A model generated the notes under the pieces. That model was not told the DNA's origin, did not search any database, and saw only the letters and a list, made by a program, of their open reading frames with translations. The translations under genes were made by a program, and so were the position numbers. Positions 17,577 through 25,289 of a stretch of DNA of 58,642 bases are shown here, piece after piece. Position 1 is the first letter of the stretch. Each line of letters starts with the position of its first letter. Source of the DNA: Verrucomicrobiota bacterium. GTDB lineage: Bacteria; Verrucomicrobiota; Verrucomicrobiia; Limisphaerales; JACPZS01. The DNA is taken from NCBI GenBank assembly GCA_016195385.1, contig JACPZS010000046.1, positions 1 to 58,642 on the forward strand. The letters run 5' to 3'.

Positions 17577-18725
17577 ATGAACACCGCAATCATTTTGGTT
17601 CGCCCGCCTTTGCGCCAATCGGTCCTATCACGCTTTCGCTGGCTGAATGCGCTCGTCGCGTCTGCATTTCTGCTGCTCGCCAGTGCCGTCATCGTCACTG
17701 CAGCGGATGCCAAATCTGACGAAGCGAATCAGGCGTGGACGGAACTTGAGCGCGCGACGCAGCCGCCGAAGCCGCCGGCCGAATGGCAGACCAAGGAACC
17801 GTCGCCGGAAGAAATCGACAGTTTCCAAAGCGCGCAGGGCAAATTCGCCGCTGACGCTGCCGACAAGGCAAAAGACTTTTACACGCGCTTCGCGAGTGAT
17901 TCGCGTGCCGATGACGCACGCCAGAAGGAATTGGAAATGACCGGCGTGGCCGTGCAACTCGGCAACACCAACCGGCTCGCGCGCCTGGACGAATTGGAGC
18001 AGGCGCGCTTGAAAGATCCGAAGCTGTCCGACGACGAGAAATTCCAAATTCGCGCGGGCGCGGTCCAGCGCGGAGCGATGTTGCGCCAAGCCGAAGGCAT
18101 GTCCGCCGTTTTGGCCGAGTTTGAAAAAGGCGCGCGGGCGTTGCAGAAGGATTTCCCGAAACGCCAGGAAATTTACGGAATGCTGATGATGGTGGCGAGC
18201 GAGAGCGAAGGCGAGAAGAGCCGGAAAATCGCCCAGGAACTGATCGACAGTCCGGCACCGGATGAAATCAAAGACGCCGCCAAGGCGTTGCTCAAAAAAA
18301 TGGACGCGCTGAACAAACCGGTGGCGATTGCGTTTGCCGCCGTGGACGGACGCGAAGTGGATTTGGCCAAACTCAAAGGCAAAGTCGTGCTCATCGATTT
18401 CTGGGCGACGTGGTGCGGCCCGTGCGTGAAGGAACTGCCGAACGTGAAAGCCGCGTACGACAAACTCCACGAAAAGGGTTTTGAAATCGTGGGCATCAGC
18501 TTCGACCAACAGAAGGACAAACTCGAAAGCTTCGTTAAAAGGGAAAAAATGGCGTGGCCGCAATACTTCGACGGCAAAGGGTGGGGCAATAAATACGGAC
18601 AGGAGTTCGGCATCCAAAGCATTCCATCGATGTGGCTCGTGGATAAGAAGGGCCAACTGCGCGACATGAACGCTCGTCCCAGCCTTGCTGAAAAAGTCGA
18701 GAAACTCCTGGCGGAAAAAGACTGA
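17577..18725 (+). CDS. Exported TlpA/ResA-like thioredoxin-fold protein with helical N-terminal region
   Basis: The 382-residue protein begins with a long signal or anchor segment (WLNALVASAFLLLASAVIVTA, about residues 22-42). A helical domain of about 200 residues follows, with many Lys, Glu and Ala and no clear name. The last ~130 residues form a thioredoxin fold: IAFAAVDGREVDLAKLKGKVVLIDFWATWCGPCVKELPNVKAAYDKLHEKG. The redox motif WCGPC is at residues 279-283 and the cis-proline segment is IQSIPSMWLVDKKG. It should be a periplasmic disulfide reductase or oxidoreductase. This architecture is common in Verrucomicrobiota and Bacteroidota. The partner is unknown. Confidence 0.9.
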   Translation: MNTAIILVRPPLRQSVLSRFRWLNALVASAFLLLASAVIVTAADAKSDEANQAWTELERATQPPKPPAEWQTKEPSPEEIDSFQSAQGKFAADAADKAKDFYTRFASDSRADDARQKELEMTGVAVQLGNTNRLARLDELEQARLKDPKLSDDEKFQIRAGAVQRGAMLRQAEGMSAVLAEFEKGARALQKDFPKRQEIYGMLMMVASESEGEKSRKIAQELIDSPAPDEIKDAAKALLKKMDALNKPVAIAFAAVDGREVDLAKLKGKVVLIDFWATWCGPCVKELPNVKAAYDKLHEKGFEIVGISFDQQKDKLESFVKREKMAWPQYFDGKGWGNKYGQEFGIQSIPSMWLVDKKGQLRDMNARPSLAEKVEKLLAEKD

Positions 18726-18779
18726 CTGGAGCGGGGAACGCCACGCTAAATCTGTCGGCTTGGTTCCGTGCCGCGTGAC

Positions 18780-19289
18780 GCATGGCCTTGCTTTTGACGA
18801 GTTCAGCGGCCACTTCCCGAACAGTTTTCACGGGCAGGCCCGCCGGATTGCGCTTGAGCCAGAAGTCCACGCATTCTTTGCGCGTGACGTTGGCTGGCAG
18901 CCGGCTCAGGGCAGTGACGTAATCCGCGACACAGAGGTTGAGGTCGGCCTTGGAATTCCATTGGTGGGCTTTGACGTAATCAGCGCGGTCAGTCCAGTGA
19001 GCTTGAGGATTTCGCTTTCACCGTTGGCCAGCTTGACGACGGCGAGATTCGCTTCGGCGCGGGCTTCTTCAAGGGCGGTAAACTTTTTCCGCACGCGCTT
19101 GGAGCTGTGCCAATAGACGAGCGTGAACTGCGGGTGTTCACGCTTGAGTTGTCGCTGTCCGGTGGCCGGGTCAACGCGATAAATCCGGTTGACCGTTGGA
19201 TAAATGGTAGCCGTGACGCTGCCTTGGCGGACAACGATTGGATCGGATTCGGGAGTCTTGCGCGAAGATTTCATGCGCAAGTTTGTCAC
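18780..19289 (-). pseudogene. Truncated, frameshifted tyrosine-recombinase N-terminal fragment
   Basis: From the ATG at 19289 the frame reads ...IYRVDPATGQRQLKREHPQFTLVYW, KFTALEEARAEANLAVVKLANGESEILKLTG. It then changes frame near 18988-18997 and continues TDRADYVKAHQWNSKADLNLC, VADYVTALSRLPANV, KECVDFWLKRNPAG and LPVKTVREVAAELVKSKA before fading out near 18780. This is the N-terminal half of a phage-type recombinase I know from verrucomicrobial genomes (SAM-like core-binding region). The catalytic C-terminal domain with R-H-R-Y is missing. It lies 47 bases from the 3' end of tmRNA on the same strand. That placement fits the scar of an element integrated at ssrA. The downstream boundary is approximate. 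Confidence 0.7.
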
Positions 19290-19336
19290 GTATCTGTCCC
19301 TTCAAATTAACAACAATCACAAAACGCCAATAAATA

Positions 19337-19688
19337 TGGTGGAGGCGGCGGGAGTTGAACCCGCGTCCCTGACAAACAAACCAGCCGCGACTACATGCTT
19401 AGTCAGAAGTGATTTTTCTGCGGTGCGATTACGATCTGACACGATTCACAACGCCTAGTCTGCATGAATTTTCTCGGTGGTCCGCGCGCAGTCTCCGCGT
19501 GCCACCATGCCTGCCGTTGCGTTCGTCCAACCTAGCAGGTGTCAGCCGGCGAACGTCGCAGCACTTAGGCCGCGAGAGCTAGTTCTGTATTAGCTTTTGA
19601 TTTTCGGTTCGATTTTTTACGAGGCCAACGAACCATCCTCGGCATGCCGCCTCTGGCGCATCTCCCAGGTCGAAACCAGTACGCCCCC
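19337..19688 (-). ncRNA. ssrA: tmRNA (transfer-messenger RNA)
   Basis: The minus strand starts GGGGGCGTACTGGTTTCGAC at 19688 and ends with the T-arm GCGGGTTCAACTCCCGC followed by CGCCTCCACCA at 19337, with CCA encoded. The 5' GGGGGCG pairs with 3' CGCCTCC over seven base pairs, including a G3-U70 wobble, the alanine identity element. Inside is GTTGGCCTCGTAAAAA, as in E. coli, then the resume codon GCT and the tag reading frame (A)NTELALAA, stopping at 19565. Total 352 nt. It rescues stalled ribosomes with SmpB and marks the nascent chain for proteolysis. A recombinase remnant abuts the 3' end. Confidence 0.97.
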
Positions 19689-19702
19689 ATCAGAGCACGG
19701 AA

Positions 19703-19731
19703 ATAGTCCACCAACAGACCCAGTTGGTCAA
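19703..19731 (-). promoter_or_regulatory. Candidate sigma-70 promoter for tmRNA
   Basis: On the minus strand TTGACC (19731-19726) is followed after 17 bases by GACTAT (19708-19703). The start would then be about 7-9 bases before the mature 5' end, leaving a short leader for RNase P to remove. The -35 is good and the -10 weak. Confidence 0.35.
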
Positions 19732-19750
19732 GTACGCCGGCACGCCGAAC

Positions 19751-19778
19751 CGGCCGCTTCAATTTGTGGAAGCGGCCG
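19751..19778. other. Strong hairpin between the RRM gene and tmRNA
   Basis: CGGCCGCTTC at 19751-19760 and GAAGCGGCCG at 19769-19778 form a perfect 10-bp stem with an 8-base loop. It lies between the RRM gene stop (19976) and the tmRNA promoter on the same strand, where a terminator would be useful. There is no T-run after it on the minus strand, so intrinsic termination is uncertain. The rest of 19779-19975 shows nothing I can name. Confidence 0.45.
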
Positions 19779-19975
19779 AGGGTCTGAGCAATTGATTGGC
19801 AATTTTTTCGCGGAGAGAGCAAGCCTTGTTTCCGAGGCCGCGATTGGCCCACCTTTTGCCGCCGTGGGCTAAGTCTTATACTTTGCTCGGAACCTTGACG
19901 ATCTGGAGAGGGTTTTAAGAAACGCCGACGAGCGTGGGCGTCCAAGCCGGCTCTGCTTCTGCAAGGCCTGCTTCC

Positions 19976-20311
19976 TTAGTGGCTTTCGCGACGACCGCCC
20001 TCGCGACGGCCGCCATCGCGATCGCCTCGGTTGCCACCGCCTGATCGAGGCGCGCGTTCTTCTCGCGGGCGGGCAATATTCACCGTCAAGGCGCGCCCTT
20101 GGAATTCTTTTCCCTGGAACATTTCCGCAGCTTTGTTGGCTTCTTCCGCGGTGGCGTATTCCACGAAAGCGAAGCCGCGCGATTTGCCGGTGAACTTATC
20201 CAGCATGAGATTTACCGAAGTGACCACGCCTGCCTGGGAGAAGTAACCCTGCAGGTCATTTTCCATCGTTTGGTACGCGAGATTCCCAACGAAGAGTCTT
20301 GATTCGTTCAT
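19976..20311 (-). CDS. Glycine-rich RNA-binding protein with one RRM
   Basis: The 111-residue protein has a single RRM: RNP2 is LFVGNLAY (residues 6-13) and RNP1 is KSRGFAFVEY (about 43-52). A disordered tail rich in Arg, Gly and Asp follows (SGGGNRGDRDGGRREGGRRE). Bacterial proteins of this form (Rbp-type in cyanobacteria, RRM proteins in Verrucomicrobiota and Planctomycetota) are single-stranded RNA binders often induced by cold. The long untranslated stretch upstream (20312-20645, shared with the divergent channel gene) may carry its regulation, but I see no defined motif. Confidence 0.93.
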   Translation of the reverse strand: MNESRLFVGNLAYQTMENDLQGYFSQAGVVTSVNLMLDKFTGKSRGFAFVEYATAEEANKAAEMFQGKEFQGRALTVNIARPREERAPRSGGGNRGDRDGGRREGGRRESH

Positions 20312-20645
20312 TGTGTTTGGAATTAACGGTCAAAAAAACCGAGTGAGGAGATGCGGCACTCGTCGCATCATTGAATGTCACCGTCAAAATCGTTCTGACA
20401 ATCTGTCTTCCGACACCGACACGCTTGTTCTTTTTCCGACGCGCGCACCGTAGCAAACTGCCTCGGGGAGTCAACAACATCTGGGCGGTTGCATTGCGCG
20501 CGTCCAGCCACAAACCCTTGACGAGCAAGCCGCTCCCGGCTAGCGCCGGTTCCCGTTCCGCGCCTCTGCGGAGTTACCGCCGCCAGGACTTTTCAAATCA
20601 GCAAAGCATTGTCGTCCCACAGACTTTCCGCTAGCTTGGTTCTCC
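20312..20645. other. Intergenic region between divergent RRM and channel genes
   Basis: About 330 bases hold the promoters of two divergent genes. A short palindrome CCGGC-TAGC-GCCGG lies at 20536-20549, without a T-run. No open frame here looks like a protein and no known RNA motif was recognised. Confidence 0.5.
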
Positions 20646-22130
20646 ATGACCGAGAGAATGCTCGCCCTGTTGTTCGCCGGGCCGCTCGTATTTCTGGCGA
20701 CGTTCGCCGGCGGCCGCTGGCTCAAGCGCCACGCGGGTGTGCGCCTGGGCATCATGTACCAGTTGTTTTGCGTCGCGCTGGCGGTGTACCTCCCGGCCGA
20801 ATGGTTGCGCATCGACCTGCCTTATAGCGAGCATTTCGCGCCCGTCGTCGAGATTCTGGGGGTGTTCTTCATCATCGCGCTGATTCGCCGCTTTGTTTTG
20901 GAAATGTATTTCCAAGAACGCCGCGGCATCGCGATCCCGAAGTTTTTCAGCCAGCTCGCCGGTTGGATTATTTTCTTCGCCGTTTTTCTGCTGATCTTGT
21001 GGCGCCGCTACGACGTCACCGTCCCACCGAGCCTGCTCACGGGATCGGGCATCGCGGCCGTGATCATTGGGTTGGCCATGCAGGATCTGATGAGCAATAT
21101 CATCTCCGGTTTCGTGTTGCAATTCGGCAAGCCGTTCCAAATCGGCGACTGGCTCATCCTCGATCAGCGCCATGCCGAAGTCATCGAGATGAACTGGCGC
21201 TCCACGCGCCTGCGCACCAACGACGACATCTGCCTTGATGTGCCTAACAACCAGATCGCCAAGCAGACGATCATCAATTTGAGCCACCCCACTCGCCTGC
21301 ACGCGATGCGTTTGCAAGTGAGCATCGACTACGCCGCGCCGCCCAATCTTGTCAAAGACGCCCTCGCTCAAGCGGCTGCTCATGCAACCGGAGTGCTCGC
21401 CAAACCTGGCATCAAAGTGTTCACGAACCAGTTTGGTGAGTCGGCCATCGTTTACGAAATCAAGTTTTGGATGGATGACCACTCGCGCTACAACGAGATC
21501 GTCGATGGCATCCGAACGAATGTTTGGTACGAACTGCAACGACGACGGATCAAAATTCCTTTTCCCATCCGCACGCTCCAAATCCAACGCCCGGCCCGGC
21601 CGGCCGAACAGGAACAGCACACCGCCGCGCTCGCCGCCTTGCATCGCCAGCAACTTTTCCAGTGTCTGGACCAAACGCAGTTGGAGACCTTGCTGGCAAA
21701 CGCAAAACTCGAACGGTTCGGCCGGGACGAGAAACTAATTGAACAAGGCCATTCAGGAGATTCCATGTTCATCCTCGTCAAAGGCCAGGCCAGCGTCACC
21801 GTCGAGCGCAACGGCGAGCCGACGCGCGTCGCACTGCTGGAGAATCGCGATTGCTTCGGGGAAATGTCACTGCTCACGGGCGAAAAACGGAGCGCGACCG
21901 TCACGGCGCAAACGGATTGCGAAGTTTTGGAAATCGAAAAACCCGTGCTCGGCGAAATCCTCCAGGGCCGCCCCGAGTTGCTGCAACAACTCAGCGAGCT
22001 ACTGGCGCAACGCCGGATGGAAACCGAGGGAATTCTCGCCGAAAACGCGCAAAAGCAGACGCTCATCGCCAAACGGCTGGAATACTCCGCAAATTTCCTG
22101 GCGAAGCTTCGGGACTTTTTTGAGTTGTGA
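20646..22130 (+). CDS. MscS-type channel fused to a cyclic-nucleotide-binding domain
   Basis: The 494-residue inner-membrane protein has four hydrophobic segments (about residues 5-22, 35-52, 65-85 and 105-125). The MscS pore and upper beta-domain follow: SGIAAVIIGLAMQDLMSNIISGFVLQFGKPFQIGDWLIL, then VIEMNWRSTRLRTNDD and VPNNQIAKQTIINLS. From about residue 335 a CNB domain runs LFQCLDQTQLETLLANAKLERFG, with the cradle segment NRDCFGEMSLLTGEKRSATVTA. The phosphate-binding cassette reads FGEMSLLTGEKRSATV, with the usual E and R. Fused channels of this kind are called bCNG channels and can be gated by cAMP. Ligand specificity here is not known. Confidence 0.92.
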   Translation: MTERMLALLFAGPLVFLATFAGGRWLKRHAGVRLGIMYQLFCVALAVYLPAEWLRIDLPYSEHFAPVVEILGVFFIIALIRRFVLEMYFQERRGIAIPKFFSQLAGWIIFFAVFLLILWRRYDVTVPPSLLTGSGIAAVIIGLAMQDLMSNIISGFVLQFGKPFQIGDWLILDQRHAEVIEMNWRSTRLRTNDDICLDVPNNQIAKQTIINLSHPTRLHAMRLQVSIDYAAPPNLVKDALAQAAAHATGVLAKPGIKVFTNQFGESAIVYEIKFWMDDHSRYNEIVDGIRTNVWYELQRRRIKIPFPIRTLQIQRPARPAEQEQHTAALAALHRQQLFQCLDQTQLETLLANAKLERFGRDEKLIEQGHSGDSMFILVKGQASVTVERNGEPTRVALLENRDCFGEMSLLTGEKRSATVTAQTDCEVLEIEKPVLGEILQGRPELLQQLSELLAQRRMETEGILAENAQKQTLIAKRLEYSANFLAKLRDFFEL

Positions 22131-22184
22131 AAAATGCGGCAAACGACTTCGCCGCCGCCCATCAAGGAATCCACGAGCAAAAAA

Positions 22185-23531
22185 TTACCGCGCGCGTTTC
22201 ACCAAGTTCTGCCGCGCTTCTTGCAACGCTTGATTGGCCGCCGGACTGGGATTGGCCGCCAGTAATTGATCGACCAACGCCAGGCGGCGCGCGATCTCAT
22301 CCGGCGAAATCTCCGCCGCCACCGGCAGGCTGAAGAAATTCTGGTTCCCGCTCTCGATGTGGTACCCCTTCAACCCGGACACGGGAACGGTCGGCACATT
22401 CGGGTCGAGGGTCGAACTGCCGAATTGATATTGATCGCCCGCCAGTCCGGTCGCGATTCGCGTCCACGCCCGATCCGAGATCTGATTCGCCCGCGCTTGT
22501 TCAAGCAGCGCCGCGCCCGCGTCGGGATATTGTCCCGATGCCTGCGCGAGCATCTGGAGCGCAAATATGCCTTTGCCGCCGGCGGCTGAAGTTGGATCGC
22601 CCGCCAGCTTGATGAGCGCGGGAATTCCCTCGCCGTTCGGCAGCCCCGCCAGCGCCATCGTCGAGTAATAATTCCACTGCGGAAAATTTTTCTCCAAATC
22701 GCCGACGACGCTCATGTCGCCGTATTGTTGGAGCAGTTGAAAAAGCGGCGCAACATCCCGCTTACCCAGTTCGCCTTTGGCCGCCTGATCGAGCGTCTCG
22801 CGAACCGCGGCCAAAGCCTCGTCGCGATATTGGCCGGGCGCGGACTGCTCAAGGTTCCGCGCGAGCGCCGCGATTTCCACGGGATCCGCCGTGGTCTGGA
22901 GCGTCCGCAACGAAATGGCGGTCGCGTCAGGGCCACCAATCTGGCGCAATGCGTCGATCAAACCCGCGCGCAGCGAGGAGGAGCCAGCCGCTCCGGGGCC
23001 GTTGAGTCCCTCGAAACTTAAATCCTGGTTCTTCTCCAAAAACTCGCGAATCGCCGGCAAGCCCGCCTGACCTTGCGCGACGATTTGCTTAAAACTATCC
23101 GCCACCATGGCGGCCTGGTCCTTCGACAGCGCGCCCTTGCTCACGTCGAGTTGCGCCAGTTTACCGACAAGCTGCCGCGCGTAGGCGGCGGAACCCGACG
23201 CGTCCGCCGGCTGGATTTGATCCTCGCCCGTGCCAGGCGAGCGCGAGCCACGATGCGGAACCAGTGTGCTTTCCGTTCTCCCGCCTTCGCTCAATTGGGC
23301 TGCTTGTTTCGTTGGATCGACCACGCTGCGCGCCAATTCGTCGTCGGAATTTTCCGTCACTGGTTGGGCTGCTGGTGTGGGCGCGTTTTGGAACATCCGC
23401 CCGATTTGAATCGCCGCCAGCAGTCCCACTGCAATAATCCCGAGCAGAACCGGTGCGCTCGGCAGCACGCGCGGCTTTTCCGATCCTCGCGTGAGATGCA
23501 GATTGACCGTCTTTTGCGAAAGCTTCGTCAT
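22185..23531 (-). CDS. Membrane-anchored protein with HEAT-like helical repeats
   Basis: The 448-residue protein has a basic N-terminus and one transmembrane segment (VLLGIIAVGLLAAIQIGRMF, about residues 28-47). A low-complexity linker follows, then alpha-helical repeats: GLPAIREFLEKNQDLSF, LRAGLIDALRQIGGPDATAISLRTLQTTADPVEIAALARNLE, DVAPLFQLLQQYGDMSVVGDLEKNFPQWNYYS, and GEGIPALIKLAGDP. The pattern resembles HEAT or PBS-lyase repeats that scaffold protein contacts, facing the periplasm. I do not recognise a specific family. The C-terminal ANPSPAANQALQEARQNLVKRAR is helical. It diverges from the Gfo/Idh gene. Confidence 0.75.
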   Translation of the reverse strand: MTKLSQKTVNLHLTRGSEKPRVLPSAPVLLGIIAVGLLAAIQIGRMFQNAPTPAAQPVTENSDDELARSVVDPTKQAAQLSEGGRTESTLVPHRGSRSPGTGEDQIQPADASGSAAYARQLVGKLAQLDVSKGALSKDQAAMVADSFKQIVAQGQAGLPAIREFLEKNQDLSFEGLNGPGAAGSSSLRAGLIDALRQIGGPDATAISLRTLQTTADPVEIAALARNLEQSAPGQYRDEALAAVRETLDQAAKGELGKRDVAPLFQLLQQYGDMSVVGDLEKNFPQWNYYSTMALAGLPNGEGIPALIKLAGDPTSAAGGKGIFALQMLAQASGQYPDAGAALLEQARANQISDRAWTRIATGLAGDQYQFGSSTLDPNVPTVPVSGLKGYHIESGNQNFFSLPVAAEISPDEIARRLALVDQLLAANPSPAANQALQEARQNLVKRAR

Positions 23532-23694
23532 GAAAACAACGCGCTCAGGCTAAAGCACGAAGTGTGTAATATCAAACCCAGCTTTATCATTTTGTTGCGG
23601 GACGATTGTTCTCAAACGGCCGAGCTCGGCGCTCCGAGGGTTACCGCGAAAATGTTGCCCGCGGTATTCCTTTCGTTAAGCTGGCGTCCATCTT

Positions 23695-24840
23695 ATGAGC
23701 GAAGCCAAAGCAACGATGCGGATTGGAATCATCGGCGGCGGATTGATGGGACGCGAAGCGGCCAGCGCCTTCGGACGCTGGTTCGTGCTCGAAGATGTTC
23801 CGGTTCGAACCGAACTTGTCGCCGTCTGCGATCTTCAGGACAAACTTCTTGAATGGTTTCGCAAGGTTCCGACCGTCAAGTTGCTCACCAAGGATCACCG
23901 AGAACTCCTGCCCTCGCCAGATGTGGACGTCGTCTATGTCGCCCTGCCGCATAATCTGCACGAGAAAATTTATCTCGACGTGCTGGCGGCGGGAAAAGAT
24001 CTGCTCGCCGAAAAACCGTTTGGCATCGATCTGCGCGCGGCGCGAGTGATTCGCAACGCCGCCGCAAAATCCGGCCGGTTCGTGCGGTGCAGTTCTGAGT
24101 TTCCTTTTCTGCCCGGTGCGCAACGCATCATCACCGCGTGTCAACCTGGCGAGATTGCAAAGCTCGGCAAGCTCCTCGAAATCCGTTCCTGCTTCTGGCA
24201 CGCGAGCGATCTCGATCCCACGAAGCCGATCAATTGGAAACGGCAGAACAAATTCTGCGGCGAGATCGGCGTGATGGGCGACCTCGGCATGCACGTCGTC
24301 CACATTCCGTTCCGGCTTGGCTGGAAGCCGAAAAGAGTCTTCGCGCAGCTTCAGAAAATTTATCCGCAACGTCCCGACGGCAAAGGTGGGATGGCCGCGT
24401 GCGACACGTGGGACAACGCGATGCTGCACACGGACGTGGACATCGGCGAGCAGCACGACGTGCCGATGCGACTTGAAATGAAACGACTCGCGCCGGGTTC
24501 GACGAACACATGGTGGCTCGAAGTGCTCGGCACCGATGGCGGCCTGCGCTTCAGCACTGCGGAACCGAAAAGTCTCTGGACCTTCCAACGCGGCAAGGAA
24601 CAAATCTGGCAGCGCGTCGATCTCGGCCATCAAATGGCGTTTCCGGTGATCACCGGCGGAATTTTCGAGGCGGGCTTTCCGGATTGTTTTCTGCAAATGT
24701 GGGCGGCATTCACAGCGGAACGCGCAGGCGTTTTGGACCATCGCTTTGGTTGCGTGACGCCCGACGAAGCGGTCGCGAGCCACGAACTTTTCGCCGCTGC
24801 ACTGGAGTCGCACAAAGCAAAGTGCGTCGTCGAATTGTGA
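23695..24840 (+). CDS. Gfo/Idh/MocA-type oxidoreductase
   Basis: The 381-residue protein has an N-terminal NAD(P)-binding fold: MRIGIIGGGLMGREAASAFG (GxGxxG-like at residues 12-17), LVAVCDLQDK, and VDVVYVALPHNLHEKIYLDVLAAGKDLLAEKPFGIDL. In the last, EKPF carries the usual catalytic lysine. A C-terminal domain follows with GDLGMHVVHIPFRLGWKPKRVFA, where the histidine pair is expected. No Tat signal is visible, so it is probably cytoplasmic. Members oxidise, reduce or epimerise sugars; the substrate is unknown. A small membrane-protein gene overlaps its stop by four bases. Confidence 0.9.
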   Translation: MSEAKATMRIGIIGGGLMGREAASAFGRWFVLEDVPVRTELVAVCDLQDKLLEWFRKVPTVKLLTKDHRELLPSPDVDVVYVALPHNLHEKIYLDVLAAGKDLLAEKPFGIDLRAARVIRNAAAKSGRFVRCSSEFPFLPGAQRIITACQPGEIAKLGKLLEIRSCFWHASDLDPTKPINWKRQNKFCGEIGVMGDLGMHVVHIPFRLGWKPKRVFAQLQKIYPQRPDGKGGMAACDTWDNAMLHTDVDIGEQHDVPMRLEMKRLAPGSTNTWWLEVLGTDGGLRFSTAEPKSLWTFQRGKEQIWQRVDLGHQMAFPVITGGIFEAGFPDCFLQMWAAFTAERAGVLDHRFGCVTPDEAVASHELFAAALESHKAKCVVEL

Positions 24841-25121
24841 GCAAAGTCATTCTGAGTTTTGGAATCGGAGGGCTGGCAAGCGTAGTTCTTGCCGCGGTCT
24901 GGCATTCATCATTTGCAGTTCAGGAGATTCTAGGTCCTTTGGCTCTACCTTTCTATCTTATCGGAATTATCGTAAGCGAAAATGCCCACGTACCAAATGC
25001 GTTCGCTACGTATGGCTCGATGTGGCTTGCCGCAAGTTTTTTTGTTTGGGTAATTATGATCGCTCGCAGTCAATCCAGCAGTCGAGAGGATGAGGATCAA
25101 CGCCCGTGTGATGGTGAATAG
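24837..25121 (+). CDS. Small membrane protein, unknown function
   Basis: The 94-residue product starts at a GTG overlapping the stop of the oxidoreductase gene (GTGA at 24837-24840). Three hydrophobic segments are visible: VILSFGIGGLASVVLAAVW, ILGPLALPFYLIGIIVS and YGSMWLAASFFVWVIMIAR. A polar tail with SSSREDEDQ follows. I recognise no family. The DNA is clearly richer in A and T than the genes around it, which hints at recent acquisition or relaxed selection. The overlap suggests translational coupling with the upstream gene. Confidence 0.55.
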   Translation: MSKVILSFGIGGLASVVLAAVWHSSFAVQEILGPLALPFYLIGIIVSENAHVPNAFATYGSMWLAASFFVWVIMIARSQSSSREDEDQRPCDGE

Positions 25122-25135
25122 CTCATGCAGACTCG

Positions 25136-25275
25136 TTAATCTTCGAAGCCGAAATATTGGAGCCTCGCAGTGACCGTCACTTTCGTGCCCGTGATCACGG
25201 TGACGTCGGTCAGGGTTGAGCGAGCCGTCCTTGTCACGCACGACCGCAATGTCGTTGGACTGTTCCGCGAGCACA
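25136..25275 (-). pseudogene. Possible C-terminal gene remnant with a frameshift
   Basis: Minus-strand translation gives VLAEQSNDIAVVRDKDGSLN and then, one frame away, LTDVTVITGTKVTVTARLQY ending GFED before a TAA at 25136-25138. Both halves look like protein: alternating beta-strand residues and a charged turn, in clear contrast to the other frames. The 5' part would be cut off by the propeller gene that starts at 25290 on the other strand. I do not recognise the family. Confidence 0.3.
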
Positions 25276-25289
25276 GGTAAAATGTTCCC

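Noticed and set aside
19340..19380. A tRNA gene suggested by a T-arm sequence
   Set aside because: The T-arm belongs to the 3' part of tmRNA; the rest of a tRNA is absent and the tag frame is present upstream.
20536..20549. Palindrome CCGGC-TAGC-GCCGG as a terminator
   Set aside because: The stem is only five pairs, no T-run follows on either strand, and it lies between divergent genes where no terminator is needed.
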